Part shown: piece by piece, positions 51,019 to 59,458 of the stretch | Position numbering within the stretch: position 1 is the stretch's first letter | Layout: every line of letters starts with the position of its first letter | The notes under the pieces: generated by a model | What the model saw: the letters and a program-made list of their open reading frames with translations, nothing else | Database searches by the model: none | Told to the model about the DNA's origin: nothing | Translations under genes and position numbers: made by a program | NCBI RefSeq assembly: GCF_013415845.1 | Contig: NZ_CP058907.1 | Coordinates: forward strand, 4,278,001 to 4,342,000 | Direction of reading: 5' to 3' | Length of the DNA: 64,000 nucleotides | Source of the DNA: Rhodopseudomonas palustris | Lineage (GTDB): Bacteria > Pseudomonadota > Alphaproteobacteria > Rhizobiales > Xanthobacteraceae

Positions 51019-51032
51019 GAGGAGCTACCATC
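51019..51032 (+). promoter_or_regulatory. Ribosome site in front of an in-frame ATC
   Basis: GAGGAG at 51019-51024 is followed five bases later by ATC (51030-51032), which is in frame with the glycosyltransferase ATG at 51057. The ATG itself has no comparable site. The frame is closed by TGA at 51018-51020. Confidence 0.45.
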
Positions 51033-51056
51033 ACTCCGTCGGATTCGGATCCTGAG

Positions 51057-53204
51057 ATGCAGCCCGGACGCAGCAAGGCCATTCCCTCCCGCAATGCCTC
51101 TGACAAGGCTTACGAGCCCGCTGTGCTGCTGATGCGTGCGCGTGTGCTCCATCAGCAGGGCCAGCTCGACGAGGCGCGCTCCGCCTATAAGAAGGTGCTG
51201 AAGAAGGCGCCGGACAATTTCATGGCGCTGCACTTCTACGCACTCGCCGAATATCAGAGCGGCAACGCTGAACTGGGCATCAAGACGCTGAAGCGTGCGC
51301 TACTGGCCGATCCGAAATCGGCGCAGGCGCAGTCCGACATGGGCAGCATGCTGATCGCGGTCGGCCGCTTCGCGGACTCTCTGGCGTCGTGCGACAAAGC
51401 GATCGCGATCGATCCGACACTGATGCTGGCTTACGCCAATCGCGGCCTCGCCCTCTCCGCTCTCGCCCGCTACGAAGACGCGATCGCCAGCTTCGACAAG
51501 GCGATCGAACTGATGCCGGATCGCGCCGATACCTGGAACGATCGCGGCAACGCGCTGCATAAGCTAGGACGCTACACCGAAGCGCTGGAGAGCTACGACA
51601 AGGCGATCGAGATCGATCCTCTCAGCGACGTCGCCTTCATGAACCGCGCCGGCACCTACAAGGATCTGAAGCAGCTCGACAAGGCCCTGGCGAGTTACGA
51701 CCGCGCGCTGTCGATCGGCAAGCGGCCGGTCCAAGCCGGCCTCGCCCGCGCCGAAACCCTGCTGTTCATGCGCAACGTCAAGGACGCGATGGCGACCTGC
51801 ACCGCGGTGCTGAAGGTCGAGCCGAACTCGGCAATCGCGCTTACGCTGCTCGGCAACTGCATGGCGTCGCTCGGCGATGCCGAGACCGCAATCGCCTTGC
51901 ACAGCCGCGCCCTGGAGCTGATGCCGAACTACGAAGCGGCAATCTCCAGCAAGATCTTTTCGATGGACTTCTGCGCAGGCTCCAACGTCGAGGCGCAGCA
52001 GGCAGTTCGCAGCAGCTGGTGGACACAGATCGGCGCGCCGATCTACCGCGCCTGCGCCACTCCGCCGACCAACGACCGCGATCCCGATCGGCGCCTGGTT
52101 GTCGGCTACGTCTCGGCCGACTTCCGTGCGCATTCGGCGGCGTTCTCGTTCCGCCCGGTGATCGAGCATCACGACCACAGCCAGTTCGAAGTGGTGCTCT
52201 ATTCGGGCGTGGTGGTGCCCGACGATTCCACTCGAGCCTTCGAAGCGATCGCGGACAAATGGCGCGACGCGACGCTGATGAGCGACCAGGGGCTCGCCGA
52301 CCAGATTAAGGAAGACAAAGTCGATATTCTGGTTGACCTGTCCGGCCACTCCAACGGCAACCGGCTACGCGTGTTCGCCCGCAAGCCTGCTCCGGTGCAG
52401 GTCACCGCCTGGGGCCACGCCACCGGCACAGGCCTTCCGGTAATGGACTATCTGCTCGGAGACCCGGTGGCGATCCCGGTCGAAGATCGTCACTTTTATG
52501 CCGAAGCGGTCTATGACCTGCCGTCGATCGTCATCATCGAGCCGGTGCCGCAGCAATGGCGCTCTCTCGAACTACCGTTCGACCGCAATGGCTACCTGAC
52601 CTACGGCTCGCTGAACCGCATTTCGAAAATCTCGGACGCGGCGATCGAGGTGTGGTCGCAGGTGCTCGCCGCGTCGCCAACGTCGCGGCTGATCCTGAAA
52701 GACCATCAGATCGACGACCCCGCGGTGCGGCAGACGCTACTGGAGAAATTCGGCGCGCGCGGCGTCGCAGCCAGCCGCATTACCTTGCTGGGCTCGAGCT
52801 CGCGCCAGGATCACCTGGAAACGCTGAAGCAGATCGATCTCTGCCTCGATCCGTTCCCGCAGGCTGGCGGCGTCTCCACCTGGGAAGCTCTGCATATGGG
52901 CGTTCCGGTGGTCAGCCGGCTCGGCCACACCGTGCCCAGCCGGGTCGGCTGTGCGGTGCTCGCCGCCGCCGGGCTGCCGGATTTCATCGCGCCCAATGAC
53001 GCGCGCTACATCGAAATCGCCAGCAAGCCGGACCTTGAGCGGCTACGTTCGATCCGCCGCGGGCTGCGCGATTTCATCCTGCAGCGCTGCGGCCCGGCCG
53101 CCTACACCCGCGCGGTCGAAGACGCCTACCGGACGATGTGGAAGCGCTGGTGCGCCGCCCCGTTCGATGAAGCCAAGGACCGGGCCCTGCGCCGCGGGCG
53201 CTGA
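51057..53204 (+). CDS. TPR/GT41 (SPINDLY/OGT-like) glycosyltransferase, probable flagellin glycosylase
   Basis: 715 residues. The first ~330 are about eight TPR units (for example YANRGLALSALARYEDAIASFDKAIELMP, WNDRGNALHKLGRYTEALESYDKAIEIDP). Residues 345-700 are an O-GlcNAc-transferase-type catalytic region: VGYVSADFRAHSAAFSFRPVIEHHD, DILVDLSGHSNGNRLRVFARKPAPVQVTAWGHATGTGLPVMDY, and the nucleotide-sugar site DLCLDPFPQAGGVSTWEALHMGVPVVSR. GT41 enzymes attach sugars to Ser/Thr of cytoplasmic proteins. Its place opposite the flagellin makes filament protein the likely substrate. The start is uncertain: ATG at 51057 lacks a ribosome site, while an ATC nine codons earlier has one. Confidence 0.88.
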   Translation: MQPGRSKAIPSRNASDKAYEPAVLLMRARVLHQQGQLDEARSAYKKVLKKAPDNFMALHFYALAEYQSGNAELGIKTLKRALLADPKSAQAQSDMGSMLIAVGRFADSLASCDKAIAIDPTLMLAYANRGLALSALARYEDAIASFDKAIELMPDRADTWNDRGNALHKLGRYTEALESYDKAIEIDPLSDVAFMNRAGTYKDLKQLDKALASYDRALSIGKRPVQAGLARAETLLFMRNVKDAMATCTAVLKVEPNSAIALTLLGNCMASLGDAETAIALHSRALELMPNYEAAISSKIFSMDFCAGSNVEAQQAVRSSWWTQIGAPIYRACATPPTNDRDPDRRLVVGYVSADFRAHSAAFSFRPVIEHHDHSQFEVVLYSGVVVPDDSTRAFEAIADKWRDATLMSDQGLADQIKEDKVDILVDLSGHSNGNRLRVFARKPAPVQVTAWGHATGTGLPVMDYLLGDPVAIPVEDRHFYAEAVYDLPSIVIIEPVPQQWRSLELPFDRNGYLTYGSLNRISKISDAAIEVWSQVLAASPTSRLILKDHQIDDPAVRQTLLEKFGARGVAASRITLLGSSSRQDHLETLKQIDLCLDPFPQAGGVSTWEALHMGVPVVSRLGHTVPSRVGCAVLAAAGLPDFIAPNDARYIEIASKPDLERLRSIRRGLRDFILQRCGPAAYTRAVEDAYRTMWKRWCAAPFDEAKDRALRRGR

Positions 53205-53216
53205 GCCCCGTTCCCG

Positions 53217-55019
53217 CTATACGCCAGCGCCGCCGCTGTGCTTTGGCGCGGAGCCAGGGACGAACGGCGCGATCAGCATTTCGCGCTTGATCAGCTCATC
53301 GTCGATCGACGGCAGCTGACTCTCCAGCGGCGCGCCGAACTTCAGCACCGGGTACAATTTCTGCGCCGGGTTGATTTCGACGTTGCAGAACACCGGGCCT
53401 CTGCGCGCATAGACATCGCGGAGCTGGCCGGCAATGTCGGCGCTGCGGCTGATCGTGACCACTGGCAGATCCATCGCCTCGGCAACTTTCCGGAAGTCGA
53501 CGAACGACAGGCCGCTCGGCGCATCGACGCCGACATAGTGGCCATCGAGCCAGGTCTCCAGCGTCTGCTTCTGGATGCCATGGCCGTGATTATTGAACAG
53601 CATCAGCCGCACCGGCAGTTCGTGCCGCTTGAGCAGCGCCAACTCACCCAGCGACAGCATGAGGCCGCCGTCGCCGACGATGCAGGTGACACCGCCCCTC
53701 GCCTGCACCGCAGCGCCGATCGCCGCCGCCAGCGCGTAGCCCATCGCGGTGTTGTTCCAGTCCGAGATCAGCCGTTGCCCGCGTTTGATGCGGAAGCCGT
53801 TGCAGGTCCAGGTTAGGTTGCCGCCGGTGTCGACATAGAGCAGTTCGTCGGCGGGCGCAGCGTCGCTCAACTTGTCGATGAAGTCGTAGGCGTCGACGAA
53901 GCCGGCATTGTCGGGCGCGGGGCCAGGCCGATCATCCGGCAACGCGCTGCGCCAATGCCCGATGGTGTTCAGCCAAGCCTCGCGCGGCGGGGCCGCCTCG
54001 ATCGCGGCGAGCAGCTTCGGCACGAAGGCGTCGAGCCGCGCTGCGATCCGCGTCGCGATGCGGATACCGCGGTCGTCGAACTTGTCCATCTCGCCGCGGC
54101 TGGCGTCGACCATCACGATCGTCGCCTCGCGTGCGAACGACGGCAGGATGCCGCCGGTGACGTTCTGCGACAGCCGGCTGCCGAGGCACAGGATCAGGTC
54201 GGCGTTCTGCACCGTGAAGTTACCGAGCCGCGGCCCATAGACGCCGAACGGCCCGACCCGCAGCGGATGGTCGGCTGCGATCAGATCAGTCGCCGCCCAG
54301 GTGGTCAGCACCGGCATGCCGAGGCGGCCGACGAGGTGATCCAGCATCGACCCGATCCGCGGCGTCGACAGCCCGCCGCCGAGCACCAGCACCGGCCGCT
54401 TGGCCCGCGCAATCAGCGGCAGCAGCGCCGCGATCTCGGCGTCGAGATCATTCGATGCGGCCTCTGGCTCCGGCATGAAGCCCGGCAACGCGTCGGGATC
54501 GATCTCGGCCCGTTGCAGATCGTCCGGCAGATCGATCAGCACCGAACCGGGCCGCCCCTCGAACGCGAGATGGTACGCCTTCTCCAGATGATAGCGGATC
54601 GTGGTCGGATCGGAGATCTGCACCGCGTATTTAGTCACGGTGGCGAAGATCGACGTCACGTCGGTCTCCTGAAACCCGAGCTGACGGATCTGGTTCTTGC
54701 CCTTCAGCCGATGGGTCGCGACCTGCCCGGTGATCATCAGCGTCGGCACGGAGTCGTAGTAGGCGCAGCACACCCCGGTCAGCAGATTGGTGGCGCCGGG
54801 ACCCGAGGTGGTGATGGCAACGCCGAGCCTGCCGGTGGCGCGCGCGTAGCCGTCGGCAGCGATCGCGGCAGCCTGCTCGTGCTGGGGAAAGATCGGAGTG
54901 ACGTCAGGGTGACGCTGGGCGGAGTCGAACATGTGTACCGCGGCGCCGCCGGAAATGCCGAACACATGGGTGACGCCGCGCCGCGCCAGAAAATCGATGA
55001 CGTAGTCGGAGAGCTTCAC
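53217..55019 (-). CDS. Acetolactate-synthase-like thiamine-diphosphate enzyme
   Basis: 600 residues from a GTG at 55019 preceded by AAGGAGG. The N-terminal PYR domain has the cofactor-activating Glu in FPQHEQAAAIAADGYARATGR. The middle domain has VLVLGGGLSTPR. The C-terminal PP domain has the ThDP/Mg motif VGDGGLMLSLGELALLKRHELP...FNN. True acetolactate synthase would be with its small subunit or ilv genes; none is here. Instead it is the last gene of a nucleotide-sugar operon, where related enzymes such as YerE add a two-carbon unit to a keto sugar. The donor and acceptor here are unknown. Confidence 0.85.
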   Translation of the reverse strand: MKLSDYVIDFLARRGVTHVFGISGGAAVHMFDSAQRHPDVTPIFPQHEQAAAIAADGYARATGRLGVAITTSGPGATNLLTGVCCAYYDSVPTLMITGQVATHRLKGKNQIRQLGFQETDVTSIFATVTKYAVQISDPTTIRYHLEKAYHLAFEGRPGSVLIDLPDDLQRAEIDPDALPGFMPEPEAASNDLDAEIAALLPLIARAKRPVLVLGGGLSTPRIGSMLDHLVGRLGMPVLTTWAATDLIAADHPLRVGPFGVYGPRLGNFTVQNADLILCLGSRLSQNVTGGILPSFAREATIVMVDASRGEMDKFDDRGIRIATRIAARLDAFVPKLLAAIEAAPPREAWLNTIGHWRSALPDDRPGPAPDNAGFVDAYDFIDKLSDAAPADELLYVDTGGNLTWTCNGFRIKRGQRLISDWNNTAMGYALAAAIGAAVQARGGVTCIVGDGGLMLSLGELALLKRHELPVRLMLFNNHGHGIQKQTLETWLDGHYVGVDAPSGLSFVDFRKVAEAMDLPVVTISRSADIAGQLRDVYARRGPVFCNVEINPAQKLYPVLKFGAPLESQLPSIDDELIKREMLIAPFVPGSAPKHSGGAGV

Positions 55020-55042
55020 GCGGATCCTCCTTGCGCGGCCGG

Positions 55043-55849
55043 TCAATTGCCGTGCCGGCGCAGCTTGTAGATGTTCGGATCGGTGGCGAGCCGTTCGGTC
55101 AGCGCCGCGCCGCCGCCTCGCCAGGCATCGTGTACCACCGAAAAATTACGTCCGCCGGTCGCGGCGCTGCCCGCTTCGAACGCCCATTCGATGCAACCAA
55201 AGATGTCTTCGTAAGACGTGCCCTGCACGCCGCTGTCGAGAAATTCCAACGTGCGGCGCAGATTGACGCCGGCGTCGTCACCGGCCTCGACGGTCTGACG
55301 ATGGATCTTGGTGTTGACCCAGCCGGTACCGACCGCGATCGCGTGTACGTCTTGATACTCGTCGTCGAGCAGCTCGCACAGCTTCACCAGCATTACTTTG
55401 CCGAGGCAATAGGCCGAGTAGTTGCGGAACGGGCCGTTGATGCCGCCGCCTACCAGGAATGCGACCTTCGCGGTCGATGCTTGCGCACGCAACGGATACA
55501 GCGCATGCAGCAGCCGCATCTGCGCGACCGAATTCAGCGACAGCGACGCAGCCCACTCGTCGAAATTACGCCCGAAGAAATCTCCGATCGGCGACAATTG
55601 TCCCGCAGCGCTGATCAGCCGCTCCCAGGGCTTGCCGAGCGCCGCGATCTCCGTGGCTGCGCTGCGCACGCTGCCGGCATCGGTCAGATCGCAATGCACC
55701 AGATGGATGCCGGCATCGGCCTTCAGCTCGTCCAAATTCTCGCTGGAGCGATAGGTGCCGATGACCTCATAGCCCTGCGCCCGATACAGCTGCGCCAGCC
55801 TGACACCGATATCGCTGGAGATCGCCGCGATGATGACGCCGCCGCTCAT
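55043..55849 (-). CDS. Short-chain dehydrogenase/reductase
   Basis: 268 residues, Rossmann fold. The cofactor loop is AAISSDIGVRLAQLYRAQGYEVIGTYRSSENLDEL, a variant of TGxxxGIG in which Gly is replaced by Ser-Asp. ISAAGQL stands for the NNAG block, and the catalytic motif is YSAYCLGK (Tyr-x3-Lys). It should reduce or oxidise a sugar carbonyl with NAD(P). Its ATG overlaps the stop of the nucleotidyltransferase (ATGA) and it ends 23 bases before the acetolactate-synthase-like gene. Confidence 0.87.
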   Translation of the reverse strand: MSGGVIIAAISSDIGVRLAQLYRAQGYEVIGTYRSSENLDELKADAGIHLVHCDLTDAGSVRSAATEIAALGKPWERLISAAGQLSPIGDFFGRNFDEWAASLSLNSVAQMRLLHALYPLRAQASTAKVAFLVGGGINGPFRNYSAYCLGKVMLVKLCELLDDEYQDVHAIAVGTGWVNTKIHRQTVEAGDDAGVNLRRTLEFLDSGVQGTSYEDIFGCIEWAFEAGSAATGGRNFSVVHDAWRGGGAALTERLATDPNIYKLRRHGN

Positions 55850-56766
55850 CGCTGGGCCCCATAGGTCTTTGCCGCAGCCTGGGCGAAGGCTCGCGCTAGA
55901 GCGCCGTTCTTGTCGGTCATCAGGCCATACCAGGGATCGTCGTTATTGGTCTCCGTCATTGCGAGCCTAAGGCGAAGCAATTCAGGGGCCCCGTGCACCA
56001 GGCTGGATTGCTTCGCAGGCTGCACCTCCTCGTAAGGACGCGGAGAGGCGAGCACGGCCAGCGGATAGTCGAGCTGCGCCAGCGCCAGGCTCGACGGATT
56101 GCCGATGTCGCGGTGATAGCTGCCGTTGTGGAACGAGAAGATCCGCCCCATGAACACCGGCAGCACTTCGGTCGAGAAATCGACCACCGGTTTGCCGAGC
56201 GAGGCGATGAAGTCGATCACCTCGGGCTCGACGATATACACCGCCGCGTTGGCAAGATTGCCCTTGGGATGCTGCGGCTTCTCGTCCATCTCCAGGACGC
56301 GGCCGGCGGGATCGAGGGTGAGGATGCCGCAGCTCTGGGGATGATCGGTGACGAAACTCATCATCGTCATCGCCGTATCGGGCGGCCGCCCCGCATGGGC
56401 CGCGAGGAAGGCGCGCGGATCGAACAGGCTGAGATTGTCGGCATGGGCGAACAGCGTCGGCCCATCCGCGAAGTGCGCGCGATGCCGCAGCAGCGTGCCG
56501 GCGGTGCCGAGCAGCGTCGTTTCGGGTGCGAGGATCACCCGTTCTACCCACGGGCTGCGGCGGACGTACTCGCTCACGAGATCCGCATGGTGATGCAGAT
56601 TGACGACGATCTCCGAGAACCCTGCCTCGCTCAGCATCTGCAGCCACAATCCAAGCAGCGGGCGCCCGGCGATCGGCATCAGGCATTTCGGCAGCACATC
56701 TGTGAGCGGGGCGAGCCGCGTGCCGAGGCCGGCCGCGACCAGCAGCGCCTTGGCGCCTCCGCTCAT
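55846..56766 (-). CDS. Sugar-1-phosphate nucleotidyltransferase with palindromic-repeat insert
   Basis: 306 residues. The N-terminus LLVAAGLGTRLAPLTDVLPKCLMPIAGRPLL is the nucleotidyltransferase signature; HADNLSLFD holds the metal-binding Asp; MDEKPQHPKG and VDFSTEVLPVFMG are further conserved blocks. It makes an NDP-sugar from a sugar 1-phosphate and NTP, like HddC or mannose-1-phosphate guanylyltransferases. Residues of about 242-271 are encoded by a dispersed palindromic element that keeps the frame and adds a segment near the C-terminus. Overlaps the kinase fusion upstream and the SDR downstream by four bases each. Confidence 0.87.
   Translation of the reverse strand: MSGGAKALLVAAGLGTRLAPLTDVLPKCLMPIAGRPLLGLWLQMLSEAGFSEIVVNLHHHADLVSEYVRRSPWVERVILAPETTLLGTAGTLLRHRAHFADGPTLFAHADNLSLFDPRAFLAAHAGRPPDTAMTMMSFVTDHPQSCGILTLDPAGRVLEMDEKPQHPKGNLANAAVYIVEPEVIDFIASLGKPVVDFSTEVLPVFMGRIFSFHNGSYHRDIGNPSSLALAQLDYPLAVLASPRPYEEVQPAKQSSLVHGAPELLRLRLAMTETNNDDPWYGLMTDKNGALARAFAQAAAKTYGAQR
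55955..56040. repeat. Palindromic element inserted within a coding region
   Basis: Same family as 3565-3644: the left arm starts GTCATTGCGAG and the right arm contains CTGGATTGCTTCGCAGG and ends CTCCTCGTAAGGACG. It lies wholly inside the nucleotidyltransferase gene and contains no stop in that frame. Confidence 0.88.
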
Positions 56767-58247
56767 GTGTCGAGTTCCCGGATGATGTCACGCGCGGTGA
56801 CCGGGATGTTGCCGATCCGGCCGACCTGGCAGGCCGCAGCGATCGAGGCCAGATAGGCGCTGCGCCAGATGTCGGTGCCGATCGCCAGCGCCAGCGCCGC
56901 ACAGACGAAGAACGAGTCACCGGCGCCCGCCGCGTCTTTCGGCGCGGTGTTGAACGCCGGCAGCCGGTCGGTCACCACGGTGCCGGCGCTGCCGGTTTCG
57001 GCGTGGACCAAGAGGCCCTCGGCTGCCAGCGTCAGGATTACGTTCTTGGCGCGCGCCTTTTCACGCAAGGCTTCGACCAGCACGACAAGACCGGAGTCGA
57101 AATCGCGCATCGCCAGCCGCGCTTCGCGCTCGGTCGGCTTGATCAGCAGCATCTCGGCGAAGCGTGAGATATCACCGACCTGCGACGACGACTGGCTGTC
57201 GGCGACCATCGGAACGCCGCGAGCGCGGCACGCCTGCCCGATCGCCTCGACCAGCCGGGTCGGCAGGCAGCCGTAATTGAAGTCGGAAAACACCACCAGA
57301 TCGGTGCTCGGCAGCCGGTGCTCGATCGTCTCCAGCATCCGCGTCTGCAGATCGGCATCGACGTCGTGCTGCTTGAGATGACTGACGCGCAGCAGCGTCT
57401 TGTTGCCGGCGCGAAACCGCTGCTTGGTGGTGGTCGGCCGGCTCTCGTCGGTGAGGATGGTGGCGTCGACGTTGTAGGAGGCCAGCCGCTCCCGTGCAAA
57501 GTCCGCCATCGCGTCGCCGCCGCCGACGGTGAGCAGGCCGACCTGCGCGCCCATGCCGGCCGCATGACCGGCGACGATGCCAGCACCGCCGACGAACAGC
57601 TCGCGCAGCACTGGCGTCACCACGATGGTCGGGTCTTCCTGCGACAGGCCGAGCGGATCGCAGGCGATGTACTCATCGACGATCAGGTCGCCGAGCACCA
57701 GCACGCGCAGCTTGGGAAATCCCGCCAGCACGTTCTTCAGTTCAAGCAACTCGAAGCGGTGCCGCCGCGGATAGTCCAGCGGCTTGACGATCGACGACGG
57801 ATTGAACTCGCGAAACTCGCGCTTGATCAGATCGAGCGACGAGAACGCGACCTCGCCCGAGGAGAACACCAGCCGGCCGCCATAGCCGTCGAGCACCGCC
57901 TTCTCCGGATTGTCGGCGCCCTCGTGCTCCTTGCCCTTCACCACCACACTCGGCTGTAGCGCAGCGATGAAATCCTCCGGCGCATCGTGCAGCAGGAAGG
58001 CGTGATCGACCACGCCGATCGCGCGCACGCCTTCGAGCCGCAGCTCGGCCGGCAGCATCCAGTCGTAACCTGGATCGGCGGTGACGCCGACCACCAGATA
58101 GTCGCCGCAATCGGCCGCGAACTTCAACAGCCGGAGATGGCCGGGATGGACGATATTGAAATTGCCTGCGACGAAAACGATGCTGCGCCGGCGTCCGGCT
58201 TTTTTCCTGATATCCGCGAGCTCGGTGCTGGTTTCGGGATGCAGCAT
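56763..58247 (-). CDS. Cytidylyltransferase-PfkB kinase fusion (HldE-like, reversed order)
   Basis: 494 residues from ATG at 58247 preceded by GAGGTGA. Residues 20-165 are a nucleotidyltransferase with the HxGH motif (GNFNIVHPGHLRLLKFAADCGDYLVVGV). Residues 185-490 are a PfkB-type sugar kinase: VGGAGIVAGHAAGMGAQV, DFNYGCLP, and the catalytic DAAGAGDSFF near the end. HldE/RfaE of LPS heptose synthesis has the same two activities, but kinase first. Here the order is reversed. It likely phosphorylates a sugar or sugar phosphate and activates it as a nucleotide derivative. Overlaps the next gene by four bases. Confidence 0.86.
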   Translation of the reverse strand: MLHPETSTELADIRKKAGRRRSIVFVAGNFNIVHPGHLRLLKFAADCGDYLVVGVTADPGYDWMLPAELRLEGVRAIGVVDHAFLLHDAPEDFIAALQPSVVVKGKEHEGADNPEKAVLDGYGGRLVFSSGEVAFSSLDLIKREFREFNPSSIVKPLDYPRRHRFELLELKNVLAGFPKLRVLVLGDLIVDEYIACDPLGLSQEDPTIVVTPVLRELFVGGAGIVAGHAAGMGAQVGLLTVGGGDAMADFARERLASYNVDATILTDESRPTTTKQRFRAGNKTLLRVSHLKQHDVDADLQTRMLETIEHRLPSTDLVVFSDFNYGCLPTRLVEAIGQACRARGVPMVADSQSSSQVGDISRFAEMLLIKPTEREARLAMRDFDSGLVVLVEALREKARAKNVILTLAAEGLLVHAETGSAGTVVTDRLPAFNTAPKDAAGAGDSFFVCAALALAIGTDIWRSAYLASIAAACQVGRIGNIPVTARDIIRELDT

Positions 58248-58252
58248 CGGCG

Positions 58253-59308
58253 TCACCTCAGCGACGGATCGATTTCGATCAGCGGGCGCACGCTGCGGCG
58301 TTGCTCCAGATCGTCCAGCGCCTCGTTGATCTCGTCGAGCTTGTAGCGGCGGGTGAACATCGCATCGAGCGGCAGCTTGCCGTCGCGGTACAGCCCCGCC
58401 AGCAGTTCGATGTCGCGTTCCGGCTTGCTGTCGCCTCCCCAGGTGCCGAGGATTCGCTTGCCGCAGATCAGTTCGAACGGATCGAGCGCGATCTTCTCGC
58501 CGCTCCGCGGGTGCGAGGCGAACACGCATAGCCCGCCGAACCGCCGCGTGGCGTCGAACGCCTGCTCGATCACGCGGGTGAGGCCGGCAGATTCGATTGC
58601 GTAGTCGACACCGAGGCCGCCGGTGAGCTTTCGGATCTCCTCGACCGGATCACTGCGCGAGGCGTCGATCACCGTCGTGGCGCCGAGCTCGGTCGCCATT
58701 TTCAGCTTGGCGGCTTCGACATCGACAGCAATCACCTGCTTACAGGCAAACAGCTTGCAGGCCATCAGCGCCGCGAGCCCGATGCCGCCGAGGCCGAAGA
58801 TCGCCAGCGTCGCGCCCGGCTGCGGTTTGGCGATGTTGATGACGATGCCGGCGCCGACCGGCAGCGCGCAGCCGAACAGCACCGCAACGTCCATCGGCAG
58901 TCCGGCCGGCAGCGGCGTGACTCGGTTCTCCGCGACGACGGCATATTCGTTGAACGTGGTCACCGCGCCGGCGTTGATAACACGCTCCCCGCTGGCGTAG
59001 CGCACCCCCTGGGTGTCGGCGCCCTGCCCCTTGATCCAGCCGAGAATGACATGATCGCCGCGCTTGACCTTGGTGACCCCGCCACCGATCTCGACGACGA
59101 CGCCGGAGCCTTCGTGCCCGAGCATGTGCGGCAGATAGCGATCCGGCCCGCGCCCGCCCCGCGCTTCCATCACCTGACTATGGCAGACGCCGGAATAGGC
59201 GAGCTTGACCAGCACCTGCCCCGCCGCGAGCGGTGGCGCCTCGACCGTCTCGATCGAGAGCAGCTGATTGAGTTCATGCAGCACCGCAGCGCGGAAGGTC
59301 ACGGACAT
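58253..59308 (-). CDS. Medium-chain dehydrogenase/reductase (zinc alcohol dehydrogenase family)
   Basis: 351 residues. The catalytic zinc ligands are in GVCHSQ and MLGHEGSGVVVEIGGGV. The Rossmann motif is IFGLGGIGLAALMACK, followed by AVDVEAAKL, suited to NAD. The structural-zinc lobe has no four-cysteine cluster. It oxidises an alcohol or reduces a carbonyl, here presumably on a sugar intermediate. ATG at 59308 is used; further upstream the frame reads into a palindromic repeat. It ends 5 bases before the kinase-fusion start. Confidence 0.9.
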   Translation of the reverse strand: MSVTFRAAVLHELNQLLSIETVEAPPLAAGQVLVKLAYSGVCHSQVMEARGGRGPDRYLPHMLGHEGSGVVVEIGGGVTKVKRGDHVILGWIKGQGADTQGVRYASGERVINAGAVTTFNEYAVVAENRVTPLPAGLPMDVAVLFGCALPVGAGIVINIAKPQPGATLAIFGLGGIGLAALMACKLFACKQVIAVDVEAAKLKMATELGATTVIDASRSDPVEEIRKLTGGLGVDYAIESAGLTRVIEQAFDATRRFGGLCVFASHPRSGEKIALDPFELICGKRILGTWGGDSKPERDIELLAGLYRDGKLPLDAMFTRRYKLDEINEALDDLEQRRSVRPLIEIDPSLR

Positions 59309-59344
59309 GACGACCTCCGCGCACTCGAGTCCTGCCCTCGCCCC

Positions 59345-59430
59345 GTCATGACGAGCGAAGCGAAGCAATCGAGGGGCTCCGGGCACTGAGCCCCTCGATT
59401 GCTTCGCCGGCTTCGCCTCCTTGCAATGAC
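59345..59430. repeat. Dispersed palindromic element, GTCATTGCGAG family
   Basis: Inverted repeat starting GTCATGACGAGCGAAGCGA and ending CTCCTTGCAATGAC, in the 150-base gap between the E1-beta and MDR genes of the sugar operon. It is the only large gap in this operon and may set a boundary in the transcript. Confidence 0.9.
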
Positions 59431-59458
59431 GGTGAAAGGTTGTGCCATCATCGCCCCC

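Larger units (their letters stand above)
50536..51056. other. 521-base divergent region between flagellin and glycosyltransferase
   Basis: Carries the CtrA-like box at 50759-50777 and, on the other side, the GAGGAG site at 51019-51024. More than 200 bases separate the CtrA-like box from the flagellin ATG, so the flagellin mRNA probably has a long leader. AT-rich around 50750-50810, in contrast to its surroundings. Confidence 0.55.

Noticed and set aside
53217..55019. Biosynthetic acetolactate synthase (ilvB)
   Set aside because: No regulatory subunit or branched-chain amino-acid gene is nearby, and the gene closes a nucleotide-sugar operon; only the enzyme superfamily is claimed.
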